30,960 nucleotides of DNA from contig FJOG01000001.1 in the NCBI GenBank assembly GCA_900073065.1, positions 232,263 through 263,222 on the forward strand. The letters are read 5' to 3'. Positions 10,224-20,058 of this stretch are shown here, piece by piece. The notes under the pieces are model-generated. The model had not been told where the DNA came from, ran no database searches, and saw only the letters and a list, made by a program, of their open reading frames with translations. The stretch comes from Phialocephala subalpina (lineage: Eukaryota; Ascomycota; Leotiomycetes; Helotiales; Mollisiaceae). Position 1 is the first letter of the stretch. Each line of letters starts with the position of its first letter. The position numbers and the translations under genes are program-made.

Positions 10224-10510
10224 TTAGAATTCATGCATCGGACCTGCTTGACTGGCAGTCGATGAGAGACGGGGAGTGCTAAGATGAAAGCCCAGTAGTC
10301 GGAGAATGGTTGCACCTGTATTTGTACCTGCGGTAAACATGCTGTAGCTGTTGGTCATGAGAGAAACCATTTTTGGTGCTAAGATCTTGTCAGCAGCCAG
10401 ATGTTGAAGAGAGTAGATGGCGCTACCTTTCTGTGTAGGTATAAGACTCCAATATGTTTCCGGTTGTTGCCTAAGAAAATGGTTTAGAAGACGAAGACAG
10501 GAGAGTGAAA
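10224..10510 (-). pseudogene. Possible cytochrome P450 remnant (I-helix region)
   Basis: The minus frame reads GSAIYSLQHLAADKILAPKM, then SYSMFTAGTNTGATILRLL (AGTNT at 10317-10331), then GFHLSTPRL. This has the spacing of a fungal P450 around helix I: an AIY/IFH-like start of helix I region, the A-G-T-x-T oxygen-activation motif, and FHL-x-x-P-x-x at the start of helix J. Frames then shift repeatedly downstream and I find neither the ExxR motif nor the Cys haem-binding loop. If correct it is a short dead fragment of a microsomal monooxygenase. Resemblance over some 60 residues only; it could be coincidence. Confidence 0.33.
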
Positions 10511-10847
10511 ATAGTTTTTGCATGAAGAGGTTCGTTGCAAATTGGGACTAGCTTGTTTTATTAGCGTGCTTTTCTTGAGAGCAGCTTCAAACACCTCGAA
10601 TCATCAACCCACGACCACACCATCTGTCACCTCGAACACCTCCAGCGAGAGGGAGTCCATGATTATGTTTAGGTATCGCAAGTTACACACGTCGACATGG
10701 GATCTTCAGCCAGTCCATGACAACAAAGCTAGCACCATCCCCGTCCTCGCAGCAGCACGAACACGACGTCGCACGAGACACGAACAAGAGGAAACATCAT
10801 GCGGCATAATTTCCTGACATTACATTACTTCTCACGACACTACATAT

Positions 10848-11778
10848 ATGGCTCAGCCAGCCTGTCCTTACTCCATCGCTATTCCGAAGTCCTCGCCTCG
10901 AAACCGTCCCAGAAGCTCGCTCTCCTCCCTCGTATCCTCGATTTCCTCGACCCTATACACGGCCTCGACGGCTGGCAGATATGATACATGGGAGGAAAGC
11001 CAATATGCCGATGACTTCTTCTAGCCTGCACAAGCTGTTGCAGTAATTGTATGCCGGTACAAGATATACAGAAGACGGCTACGACTACATGGCTCGCAAG
11101 GCGATGTTTTACAAGACATGCGATGATCTGCCAATCACTCTTCTGGACCTCCAACGCGATGTCAAGCCCCGAGGCCGAGACTCTATCATTTGAAGGGGGT
11201 GATAGCCACCAAATATTGCTATTGGCGAGGAGGGACCTGAAACTGTTAGCAACCACGAACACGAGTTGAATCGATATCCTCCCTACCTGTTCAATGTGGG
11301 CGATTCGACAAACAACGGCCTACTCTTCGGCTTGGATGGCAATGTTCATACATTCTGTGATGACGTGTGTCTGGGTTGCGGTCAGCAGCTATAATAGGGT
11401 CCCGGATCCCGGCGTCTCCAGGTATTATTGATCCTGGAACATACCTGGATTGTTTCTATCATCCTTGGACAGGGCGGAGATGAACATATGATACAGCAAT
11501 ATGAAAGCAGAGAACACCTATACCATGGAGGTATACTTCGGCATGGATGCCGGAAGGAGAGGCCAATGAATAACGCCGACTCCCTTGTGGTTATTCCAAA
11601 CTGGACTGGTTCCGGATCTGTCGATATGATGCTGGGACTGTTTTACCCAGGCTTATGGAATAGGAAATATGGTACAACATATGCGGTTGTGAACGTTCCT
11701 ACGAGTGTGGTATCCACTAATGGCCAAGATCAGACGTACAGCTTCTTGGCATCTGGTTCCCAGCCGGCATGTGGATAG
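10848..11778 (+). pseudogene. Unidentified decayed gene, several frames
   Basis: Begins with a possible ATG at 10848 followed by a serine-rich stretch ending TWEESQYADDFF and a TAG. From 11050 another frame is clearly protein-like: RYTEDGYDYMARKAMFYKTC, DDLPITLLDLQRDVKPRGRD, stop (TGA 11191, TGA-TAG 11200-11205), GEEGPETVSNHEHELNRYPP, NVGDSTNNGLLFGLDGNVHT, then TAA-TAG at 11392-11397. Sense then appears in a third frame (GIIDPGTYLDCFYHPWTG) and returns to the 11050 frame from about 11560 to TGA 11776-11778 (DSLVVIPNWTGSGSVDMMLG, DQTYSFLASGSQPACG). So one gene with at least five stops and two frame changes. Family not recognised; no signal peptide or catalytic motif can be assigned. Confidence 0.45.
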
Positions 11779-11998
11779 AGGAAGAATCTGTATGATCTTT
11801 ATATTTTCATCCGGCAAGGGTTTTTGAGGCTGCAGAAGTAGGAAAAATTTGCCGAGGAAATCCGAGTGGCCTTCCTGGAACGTATGACCTATCCTTGTGG
11901 TAGATGGACAGTACCAGCAGAAGTGAGGATAGATTCTGCAGCGTTGAGCATTGGGGATATCCACGCTTGCCTGCTGCGAAGCTTGAGATGCCAGTGCG

Positions 11999-12933
11999 CT
12001 ATCCAAGCAAGGGCATTGATGATTCCACGGTTGTGGAGGGAACACTGACGGCGATAGAGTCCGAGGAAGGTGAGTCAATGTCGCTTTCGGAATTTCGAAA
12101 TTGCCCGTTCTGCACAGCAGTGCCCAGGTTCTGGGGATATGGCCCGTCCGATGACGATTCAGAAAGTCCACCGGTGAAAAATCCTGCTCGGGCGATACTC
12201 ACCCCTCGTCGCAGGGCCACTACCACCGCTTCCGGCTGCTCTTGCAGATCAATGTCGCTCTCGTGCGAGCTGAGACCGTCCATCAGTCCACATGCTGGAT
12301 ATGGATCTATCCCGGTGAGAGCGTGGTCAAGCAAGGTCATCATTTCCAAGTTGCCACCTCCAGAATGGATCCTCAAATCTGGGTAGGAATGGACGGCCTC
12401 CGCTGGAAATCTTGGGAACTCATAGCGGCCTTCTTCCATGGCATTTTCAGGATTGATTAGGATCGGCCGCACGAAGAAACCATGAACCTTTGGAAGGAAG
12501 TACACAGTCAACATAACAAAACTCCAGACCACCAACGGCATCCACGGTATCAATTCCGGAAGTGGAGTACGGGCTGAGGAATATGCTGCCAGCCCCAGGA
12601 ATGTCGCAAATGCTAAGGTAAAGGGTCCATATCTGGGTCTTGTCAGCCTAATCAAACATTGTCCCAGTCAGAAGCTTGTTTACATCTTCATCTCCTCTGC
12701 ATGCTGTGCCACGAACGCTCCGGTGGAGACGAAGAAAACCAGAACGTCGCTATTACCGTCAGCAAGTCAACCAGTTTGCGCTTGCTAGACACTCACACGA
12801 GCCATGAGGTCCGATACTCAAAGAGCATCGGTGACGCTATGGCGGCTGGAGCCATGCATCCTAAAGGGACTACAACCTTGACCATCTTCTGGACGTTCTC
12901 CCTGGATGTCCTCTGAAGGTAAAGGCTATCCAT
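11999..12933 (-). CDS. Four-TM hypothetical membrane protein, three exons with very short introns
   Basis: Model: exon 1 12933-12797 (ATG 12931-12933), intron 12796-12750 (GTGAGT...GGTAATAG, 47 bp, CTGAC branch), exon 2 12749-12684, intron 12683-12639 (GTAAAC...ACAAG, 45 bp) and exon 3 to TAG 11999-12001; phases agree and give 280 aa. A TAG acceptor nine bases earlier (36-bp intron) is also in frame. Hydrophobic segments: VKVVVPLGCMAPAAIASPM, WLVDVLVFFVSTGAFVAQ, GPFTLAFATFLGLAAYSS and WMPLVVWSFVMLTVYFLP, then a long polar, Ser/Asp-rich tail ending MPLLG. A GTGAGT (about 12204) and CCCCAG (about 12140) inside exon 3 could act as a further 65-bp intron that would change the tail. Family not recognised. 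No stops or shifts, so probably a living gene. Confidence 0.6.
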
Positions 12934-12965
12934 AGTCTCGGTATGGCAATCCTGTCCGTGGTTCG

Positions 12966-13713
12966 TTGTCTCAAGTCCGTCTGAACATCAAGCAGCTTAC
13001 AGGCGGTGTTTGCAGATCAATTCTCCAGGTTGTTGTTGCACCAAAGGTAAGTGGGTTCGTTCGACTTGAGTTCGAAGAGCAGTCGCGTTGGGTAGGAATG
13101 TTGAAAATGGGCTCTGGGGAAGCATTTGGCCTTATGGTTCACGACCCTCGTCCGGCTTTAAGAGGCTCATGGTCCTCCACGGATGTCAGCCTCTGGTTAG
13201 TCCTTGAATTGGGTCTCTATGCATGATGCGGGCACTCTTGAGGGCTTCCTGCCCTCGGATCTTACACCGCAATCCTCACCAGCAATCTCATTGGTGCCAC
13301 ATTCCTCAGGCCAATGGACATTGCGAAACGTTTCGAGTTGTGGCGTCAGAATGCCCTGAAAGCCCTATCTTTCCATGTCCCAGAGTACTATGGTTTCTTT
13401 CTGCTTCCATGAATTCTCGTATCTTTGCGAACAAGTTGTTTGCCTTGGGGTCGCAAAATCAGCCTCGCGGACCGTGCATTCAGATTCTCGTTCCTGATTG
13501 GTCGGTTTCGGTGAAGAGCTTTGGTCACCACCACCAAGTCTCGTTGGGCATCAGCCTTGCAGAATGCCTGCAGCGCTCTTGCGGCCCGACCAATGCGCCT
13601 TCGTCAATCGGATGATCAGGATCGGGCTCACGATTGCAACCGAGACATGTTCTCCTTTCGCTCACCGAGCACGATGAAACCAGTCTCTAGCGCTTCAACA
13701 TGGTTGTAGGAGG
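12966..13713 (+). pseudogene. Possible decayed coding region, frame interrupted only by TGA
   Basis: One + frame is open in long pieces from 12966 to the TAG at 13711-13713 with four internal stops, all TGA (13224, 13239, 13410 and about 13512). The best stretch, 13257-13409, reads SYTAILTSNLIGATFLRPMD then AKRFELWRQNALKALSFHVP. The minus strand over the same interval is also partly open (13687-13905), so the coding strand is not settled. No family recognised. Reported because of its composition, not because a gene is proven. Confidence 0.22.
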
Positions 13714-13964
13714 GCTGCAGAAGCCGCTGATAGCGCCCAGCTTAGGTGCATGATGCAGATCGATAGCCTTGTCAAGGCAAGCTGCTTCAAAATTGAGGTG
13801 TGATGGCAGGGCAAAGAGGAAGATATGACTGCGAGGGGCAGCCTTATATCTCTCATAGACCCTGAGCCTCAGCTTTGTTGTTGATGCCTCGAGTAGGCTC
13901 TTCACCGACTCAACTATTAAAGAGTTGAACCCTTTCGGTGTTTAGCAATCGTGCCATAGTCACC

Positions 13965-14628
13965 ATGGGAAGCGAATTCTACTTTACTGTTCAACCATCG
14001 GGTTATACAGCCATATGCCCTCGTTATCCCAGCACATCCGTGCAAACATCTTCGTCTGATCTTGTTGTCGAGTTTCGTCGCAAGCGTTGTCCACATAGCG
14101 GCATTGCAACATGTTGGGAGCTGCTCTTCACATTCATCTGCTCTCTTATCTGCTCAGCTTACACTCTTCGATATGAAGACCGCGTCCGTCTCGCTTTCCA
14201 CATAGTCTTGCTCCAGCTGACAATGCGAACAGCACACCGTCCTTCCCGATTCAGTACCTCAAATCCAACTCCCATCAACAGAGGACAGCAACTTCAACTT
14301 CATCCTCGATCCACCACCTACTCTAATGCTCGGAGCATGTCTTCTCCTCGGGTGCTCGGTATCATCATTCGCGTACCGCCGTCAGGAAGAAGACCGATAC
14401 CAAACTCTCGTCTTTATCGTCAGCCTTGTCGCAGCGACACTCTTTGGCATGGCACTGGAAGTTAACGCCAATCTCATCATGCTTGGGTTGATCCCTTGGG
14501 CGCTGTGCCTTGCTATGATATTCAGCATTGCTACACACTGGCTTGTCAAGCGATGCAGTAAACAGGGCGTGTATGCCAGGGTTAGATGCTGCGAGACTGG
14601 CGAGAAGGACGTCGCTGCTCTTCTGTGA
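13965..14628 (+). CDS. Small hypothetical membrane protein, two exons
   Basis: ATG 13965 in a strong context (CACCATGG). Exon 1 runs to 14183, a 49-bp phase-0 intron 14184-14232 (GTCCGT...CTGACAATGCGAACAG) removes two stops, and exon 2 14233-14628 ends with TGA: 204 aa. Exon 1 contains a membrane segment CWELLFTFICSLICSAYTL. Exon 2 has two or three more: MLGACLLLGCSVSSFAY, LVFIVSLVAATLFGMAL and LIMLGLIPWALCLAMIFSIA, followed by a basic, Cys-containing tail. The donor GTCCGT is not the commonest. The same frame stays open for another 100 codons after the stop (14629-14934), so the stop may be a truncation. Family not recognised. It and the gene at 11999-12933 are both short polytopic proteins but I see no sequence similarity. 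Confidence 0.42.
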
Positions 14629-15674
14629 GGCTTGATGCTGAAGTTGCATGTCGAGCATGTGGCAAGCTTCCTCTCCCACCATCTCTGGTGTACCACACGG
14701 TCACCATCCTCCTCCTCGAGGAACTTCGAGTACCAGCGTCGGTCATGGTACCAAGTCATCCCGCCATCCAAGGCTCTCCCTTTCAAACGGGTTCTCTTCC
14801 AGCAGCACGGGGGACTCATACGTTTTATGCGGTTAATGTCCTTTCACAACGTGGCGGGTGCCGCCTCGCTCCAATGGCTTATGTCAAGATTTGATGGCCA
14901 ACATAACGTTTCTGCATTTGCCGGACTCGAGTGATTTGAGATGCAAGTAGAGTTTTAAAAGTGGAATATTGTTATGGTTTCTTCGTAGAGTATTGATACC
15001 ATTTTCGCCCAAACTTGTTGAGCAACTTCTCAGGTGATATCGATGTAACTCAGTGCGTTTTGTATCACAGCAAACTCCTCCATCGTATCGCCGTATCCAC
15101 ATATTAGACCCCTTCGCTCCTCCAGACCAAGGCTTCGGTGGCCCAAAGGAGTATAACGTCTTGGTGACCTGTTGCAGATCTTTTGTGCGCCATCTTTTGC
15201 CAGTCTTCACTATTTTTCTGTTTTCTATTCCCAAGCTCTACAACAGAGTAGCTTTCTCAGCTTCCATTACCCAACTCGTCGCCTTCTTGAGAGGAAGTAC
15301 AGTAGACTAGAGGGTTTCTCGGTGTGAAGAGTGGGGTGGCATCACGTGGTGTGCATGCACTCTCGGGTTATCTGCCCGTTTTTGTAGCACCAAGTTATCC
15401 TTGTAGGACAACGTCCTGTGCCTACCATTCTGCCAGTCACTTCTAGTCTCTGCTTTGTGCTTTCGCTCGAAATTTAACACTGGAGTCCGGGACGACCTTC
15501 CACCCACCCCACAGCTGGACTTCCTCCCAAGCACAATGTTCATGCCAGGAACACAACTTTACTCTGCCCTCGACAAGTGATGAGCCCGAAGCCCACGCCT
15601 AAGCATTCAATTCAGGAAAACTTCTTGTCAACACCACTTCCTACGCACGCTCATACCACTCCTCTACTGTCATC
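14629..15674. other. Intergenic region upstream of the cadmium transporter
   Basis: About 1 kb. 14629-14934 is open in frame with the upstream membrane-protein gene; a minus frame 14382-14819 is its antisense. From 15310 to 15674 the DNA looks like a promoter and 5' leader, pyrimidine-rich just before the ATG, with CACGTG at 15343-15348. Confidence 0.3.
15343..15348. promoter_or_regulatory. CACGTG E-box upstream of CadD-family gene
   Basis: CACGTG in ATCACGTGGTG, 332 bp before the start codon at 15675. One of the recurring CACGTG sites ahead of genes in this window. Confidence 0.3.
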
Positions 15675-16493
15675 ATGCAGTTCGGCAAATCAATCGGGAT
15701 TGCGTGCAGCACGTTCGCCATTACCAACATCGACGACATGTTCGTCCTAGTAACTTTCTTCGCCGAGGCAGCCACCAGCAAGACCGTGACACCCCTCAAA
15801 ATCACGCTCGGTCAATACATTGGCTTCACGATCATCGTCGTCATCAGTATGATTGGTTTCGGTGTCTCGCTCGTCCTTCCTTCTGAACCGATTGGATTCC
15901 TTGGTCTCCTGCCCATTCTGTTAGGAATTTGGAAGTTGCTCGATCTTCTCTTCCCTGCACCAGAGGGAGAAGAAGACAACGAGAAGTCCAAACTGGCTGG
16001 AATGAAGAGCATTCTCAAAGTCTCGGTCATCACGTTGATGAATGGAGGAGACAACATCGGGACATACATACCGCTATTTTCGCAAGCTAAGGGAGCAGAG
16101 ATCGCGGTCTACGTTGTTGTTTATTACATCCTACTCGGAGTATGGTGTCTCGTAGCCTTCCTGATCATGAGGCAGAAGCATGTTCTGCTGCTGGTTGAGA
16201 GATACATGCAGTGGGCGATACCTATCCTCTACATGGGCCTCGGAGTGTACATCATCGTCAAATCGGCATGCTACCCTTGGTCTATCGAACACATTAACGA
16301 CAAGGTTTCCTCGCATCCGGGCAAAACTATCATGTCGGTTGTGACAACAGCTCTGCTACTGCTATGCACAAGCGCTATGTTATGGTTAAAGTTACGGAAG
16401 AAGGAACCTCAGCCAGTGTCGGGTGTTAGCCCCTCCTTAAATGAGAATGCTTTACCTCCTTCTGCTCCGGACGACGACATTTCTTTGGTATGA
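15675..16493 (+). CDS. CadD-family cadmium resistance transporter
   Basis: Uninterrupted 272-aa frame from ATG 15675 (GTCATCATGC) to TGA 16491-16493. It has the two hallmark repeats of the cadmium-resistance transporter family (Pfam Cad): TNIDDMFVLVTFFAEA (residues 17-32) and LMNGGDNIGTYIPLF (121-135), each an N/D-D motif followed by an aromatic-rich helix. About six or seven membrane spans are visible (roughly 4-30, 46-68, 72-95, 113-133, 142-164, 177-197, 217-237), with an acidic loop at 97-105 and an acidic cytosolic tail ending DDDISLV. Length is near the bacterial CadD size plus the tail. Family members export or sequester Cd(II) at a membrane; the substrate here is inferred from family only. 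No intron needed. It is the first clearly healthy gene right of the decayed 5-15 kb region. Confidence 0.93.
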   Translation: MQFGKSIGIACSTFAITNIDDMFVLVTFFAEAATSKTVTPLKITLGQYIGFTIIVVISMIGFGVSLVLPSEPIGFLGLLPILLGIWKLLDLLFPAPEGEEDNEKSKLAGMKSILKVSVITLMNGGDNIGTYIPLFSQAKGAEIAVYVVVYYILLGVWCLVAFLIMRQKHVLLLVERYMQWAIPILYMGLGVYIIVKSACYPWSIEHINDKVSSHPGKTIMSVVTTALLLLCTSAMLWLKLRKKEPQPVSGVSPSLNENALPPSAPDDDISLV

Positions 16494-17647
16494 AATCTTT
16501 CACCTACTCTGAAGGACATAATTGAAAGCTCACCCTCGCCTGTCTAATACTCAATATGGTGCGACGTTCAAGTACCTCGCCGACTTCACTCTATCACTGC
16601 CTCAACCAATTCAGTTCGCCTTGATCGTCGGCCACCAGTCAGCATCTCGGCTCTCCCGCTGCCACACAAGGAACACGGTGTTGGTAGTCTCGTGCTGTCA
16701 AATGGCATGCCAAAATTTGGCATAGATTGTGTTGCGCGATCAAGCTTTGCAGGCAGGACCTGCCATCGAAGAGTCTATATATCTGGACTTTTAAAGCTCA
16801 TGGTCAATGTCGATGTATGCATGGCCTACCACTAGTGAGGATCTCTATTGAGTCTGTTCTTGTTCTCGAGTCACTGCCTACTCAATACAGTACGAGTAGG
16901 ATGCGTGCTGACAACTACCAAGTTAGGCGCATTTTTGGGAACTTGCCAGATATACTCCACGTCCGCCTTGCGTTGCCTTCCAACAACCACAATATGCAGC
17001 AATATCCCCCCAAGCGCTTTACAAGGCAGGACCGATCTTAGGGATCTGAAAGATCCTGTGAATGGAAGAAGGCGCCAACTGCTGCTTGAAGTTTGGAGGC
17101 ACACATATATTTGAAGTGGACATTTTGGCCGAATTGCGCGAACACCGCGACGGGGCAGAAAAGTACGACGGATTGTCGTTATAGTTCATTTCGGAGGACT
17201 GGACAGGCTGTGGTATGCGCATCACATAATGTCAAGTGGCATAGCTCTGTCCTTCTGGTGAGCTTACTTGGAGTTAGTCGCGGCGTATCTCTACTTTCTC
17301 TGTCTTCCCTTCTCTGTTCTCGAGTACGAACCGGGTCTATACATCACTCCTTTGAGAATCTTTGATTCGGTCGGATGGTGCTAGGAATATTTTGAGGAGG
17401 GTGCTAAGGACTAGAGAGGTGACGATTGGCAAGCCAAAGAGAAGACTAGCGAATTGAAACGAGAGGATTCATCACGAATAAGTATTAACGACGAGAGCAA
17501 TGTGAAAGATTCTTGACCAGTAGCAGCACCAATCGCCACTCCGCAAGCCAAATTTTGCATACGAACACAACTACCCATTCAAGCGATTCTCCTCAGATCA
17601 TCGAGACGATCTTCGACTCCGATCTCTGTGCCTACGACGATCAGCGA
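16494..17647. other. Gene-less region between convergent genes
   Basis: About 1.15 kb holding the 3' ends of the CadD-like gene and of the minus-strand gene at 17648. Open frames on both strands (16727-17041 plus, 16871-17104 minus, 17019-17225 minus) have no motifs and no shared splice structure. I see no repeats or RNA gene. Confidence 0.35.
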
Positions 17648-18436
17648 CTAATCGACGCTCACTCGTCCGTTCCTACGTATTTCAATATTGGATCTCTTCA
17701 GCGGAGGAAAGTCACGAACCTTTTTCTGCTCTGAACCCACTCTCGCAACTTCATCAAACATTTGCGCTTCACTGCTCCCCGCTGGGGCTGACACGTAAAG
17801 CTTGCCGTTTGCACCTCGAACGGTGTATGATATCCTTTCTTCATCATGGAACCGAGTGACCTGCGGCTGCTGAGCGTATGTTACTGCTTGGTTGCTCGGG
17901 ACGCGATGCTGCAGGGTGGTGACGACTGGAACGGCGGTGATAAGAGGAGCAAAGCCGCTATCTTGGCTTGGGTACCGATAGGTAGGCTGTTGAGGTTCTG
18001 GTACCGGCGGCTGGGTGGATGGGACTGACACTGCACGAGTCTGATATGGATCGGACGCTGTGGAACTCCATTCCTCGTCACTCTCTGCTGCTTCTGGATA
18101 AGGAAATGCCTTCGGTTTTTCCTGGTACGTCTCTCCGCAGGCAAGTAGCCGTCGAGGCTGTTCAGGCTCTGGTGCGATTCCGATCTGTCGTTGGAAGTAG
18201 GAAATTGGAGCAGAGAGAAATCCTCTCCTCGGAGCATCGCGTCTTTCGTTTTTGTCCGATTGAACTGCAAGTGCAATTTGGGCCAGTTGGGCGGCATGAG
18301 GACTGTTGGGCGACGAGCATGCAACGAAAGATGTTTTATCTTTGGAGTTTCTGCTTTGATAAACAACTCGATCTCCTCGGTTGTCAGCACTGATTCTCGC
18401 AGGTGTGAAGTTCTCGACTCTAACGAGTTGCGACAT
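17648..18436 (-). CDS. Hypothetical disordered protein
   Basis: ATG 18434-18436 to TAG 17648-17650 gives 262 aa. The start follows a likely intron in the 5' leader: GTGCGT at about 18508, a perfect CGACTAACTT branch site and CAAG acceptors just before the ATG. Frames upstream of that intron cannot be joined in phase to this one, so I place the start at MSQLVRVENFTPARISADNR. The N-terminal 90 residues are basic and Ser/Asn-rich, the middle is Pro/Gln-rich (VPSTQPPVPEPQQPTYRYPS), and near the C-terminus a short ordered block reads RFHDEERISYTVRGANGKLY. The end is basic. No known domain recognised. A second long open frame (17881-18642, start MSGNSYSYLQPIV) overlaps on the same strand and is weaker. 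Confidence 0.6.
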   Translation of the reverse strand: MSQLVRVENFTPARISADNRGDRVVYQSRNSKDKTSFVACSSPNSPHAAQLAQIALAVQSDKNERRDAPRRGFLSAPISYFQRQIGIAPEPEQPRRLLACGETYQEKPKAFPYPEAAESDEEWSSTASDPYQTRAVSVPSTQPPVPEPQQPTYRYPSQDSGFAPLITAVPVVTTLQHRVPSNQAVTYAQQPQVTRFHDEERISYTVRGANGKLYVSAPAGSSEAQMFDEVARVGSEQKKVRDFPPLKRSNIEIRRNGRVSVD

Positions 18437-19005
18437 AATGAAGGCTTGTTTGGCTTGTTGAGTTGGCAAGTTAGTCGTTTGAGGTTTGAAGAGGATTTTA
18501 CGCACCGGGCGACATGTTGAGAAATAAGGCTGAGCCTCATCGTGTCGCCAGCCGTCGCAGCCCAACTGTGCCCCATTGCGTACGATGTATTTAGGTTTGA
18601 GGGAACAATTGGTTGGAGATAGCTGTACGAGTTGCCTGACATGATTTCAGCGCCTCGTTCTGCTGTGGCTTCATGGTCTGCACCAAAGCTGGGCGCACTA
18701 ATTTCTCAAGGACGGCTCAGCTATCCAACATTGCTGAAATGGGATTGTTGCATATGCATTCTTGAAACATACAAACCCCTCATGACTTGTGACGTGTCAC
18801 GAGCGGGAAATCAATATGTGAGCCTCATGCCGCTTCAAGCTGTTGCTTCTCATCACAGAGCCTCGTCCTGAGCCGAACCTTTTCAGCTCCGGCCTTCATC
18901 CTAAATTTCAATCCTCGGTTTTTCTTATGCTGTCCTACATGCACCATCCATTGCTCTCATTACTTACGTCGTCTTGCTGGCCAAACAAGCGGGGGTTCTC
19001 TCGTT

Positions 19006-19011
19006 CACGTG
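19006..19011. promoter_or_regulatory. CACGTG E-box upstream of small two-exon gene
   Basis: CACGTG in TTCACGTGTTGACC, 78 bp before ATG 19084 and inside the region between that gene and the divergent gene at 17648-18436. Confidence 0.35.
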
Positions 19012-19083
19012 TTGACCGTCAAGTAACTCACAAATCTACTTCAAACTTATCTCTACCTCCGATTTCCAGACCACGCGTTCACA

Positions 19084-19431
19084 ATGGGTTTTCGAAACTG
19101 GTGGCGGCAATTCATCCACGAAGTCCAAGAAATACTTGGTATCCACAGCAAATATGATGATTTCTGCTGCGAAGCAACGAGTAAAGACCCTTCCTCTGGC
19201 AAAGCAAACTTCCTTTTTAGATTCGATGCAATTGGTGACTCTGCTTTTTAGTCTTCATATATATTCAATGCACAAGAACTGACCTTTTGATCAACAGTGG
19301 AAGATGGAGGAGTAGCGACTTTTACAGGACGGCCATGGGGTCCGTCCTTCGAAATGTTCAAGTCATATGCCTCGATGAATGCAGTTGAGATCAGAATGAA
19401 TATGGGTGGCAGCTTTTGGACATTTGACTGA
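19084..19431 (+). CDS. Small hypothetical protein, two exons
   Basis: Exon 1 19084-19234, intron 19235-19297 (63 bp; GTGACT donor, AACTGACC branch, ATCAACAG acceptor), exon 2 19298-19431 ending TGA; 94 aa. Without splicing the frame hits TAG at the end of exon 1, so the intron is needed and the phases fit exactly (GTG valine across the junction). Start context is CACAATGG. The protein begins MGFRNWWRQFIHEVQEILGI, has two adjacent cysteines (DDFCCEATS), then FLFRFDAI and, after the junction, ATFTGRPWGPSFEMFKSYAS and a C-terminus NMGGSFWTFD. No signal peptide or membrane span. Length and shape resemble small intracellular or effector-like hypothetical proteins but no family is recognised. Confidence 0.6.
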
Positions 19432-19776
19432 AGTAGATTGTGAATGGGAATTGTATTCTGGCTGTTGATAAATCATGAGGAATAGATGTGGAGGACAAGC
19501 TTGGGCACTTTGAATTCGATGAGATCTCGGAGAGGAGCTTAATTGCATTTGCATTATTTGTGAGGAAGTTGAATTGCATTGTCTTTGTCTCTTCTCTATC
19601 AAAATTCATGACCCAAAATTAAGCGTCGATGCAAGTGCCTCCTCTCAAGCCCAACTTCCCGTTTCGTGTTCTTTTTTTCTACCCACCTATCACCTGAACA
19701 ACACATCTCAACTCCTCCTCCAACTGCCAATTCCCATAAGTCACGCTCAAAAAGCCGTCGGAGCTTCTATAGTCCG

Positions 19777-20058
19777 TTAGTAAATGCTTCCGTAAATTTT
19801 GTTCAGGGTTTTACATTTTCTCGTCGCTACCGCCGCGCCAATTTGTAGAGCAAAGAAAGTAGTTGGACTTCCTGCGGGACCTTTGAAGCTGAAAGACGCA
19901 TTCTTGTTGGTGGCCGTGAACTCGACTGGGAGCTGTCGGCCGCCTGGTGGTTGGTATGTAACTACTCCACCGTCTGAATTTCCGTAAGGACCCGCACCGT
20001 AAGGGTTCATAGCGTTTGAGCCATTGCGGCGGTGGACGAGTTCCCAGTCACTAGGCAT
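19777..20058 (-). CDS. Small hypothetical protein
   Basis: ATG 20056-20058 to TAA 19777-19779, 93 aa, no intron needed. The first half is Gly/Asn/Pro-rich and low in complexity (NPYGAGPYGNSDGGVVTYQP), the second half is more hydrophobic (SFSFKGPAGSPTTFFALQIG). A splice donor near the end (AATGTAAAAC) could extend the gene into 3' exons I cannot place. No signal peptide. No family recognised. It is convergent with the two-exon gene at 19084-19431. Confidence 0.42.
   Translation of the reverse strand: MPSDWELVHRRNGSNAMNPYGAGPYGNSDGGVVTYQPPGGRQLPVEFTATNKNASFSFKGPAGSPTTFFALQIGAAVATRKCKTLNKIYGSIY

Noticed and set aside
11653..12171. Minus-strand open frame of 172 codons
   Set aside because: It overlaps the last exon of the gene at 11999-12933 in another frame and would be used only if an optional intron at about 12140-12204 were spliced; composition is less protein-like than the unspliced tail.
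11904..12386. Plus-strand open frame of 160 codons
   Set aside because: Antisense of the exon encoding the polar tail of the membrane-protein gene.
14382..14819. Minus-strand open frame of 145 codons
   Set aside because: Antisense to the membrane-protein exon 14233-14628, whose hydrophobic segments explain the sequence better.
15311..15543. Minus-strand open frame upstream of the CadD-like gene
   Set aside because: No motif, no splice context, and it lies in what looks like promoter and leader of the transporter.
17881..18642. Minus-strand open frame of 253 codons starting MSGNSYSYLQ
   Set aside because: Overlaps the hypothetical gene at 17648-18436 in another frame. I tried joining its first exon to that gene through the GTGCGT intron; phases do not agree, so it is treated as leader sequence.
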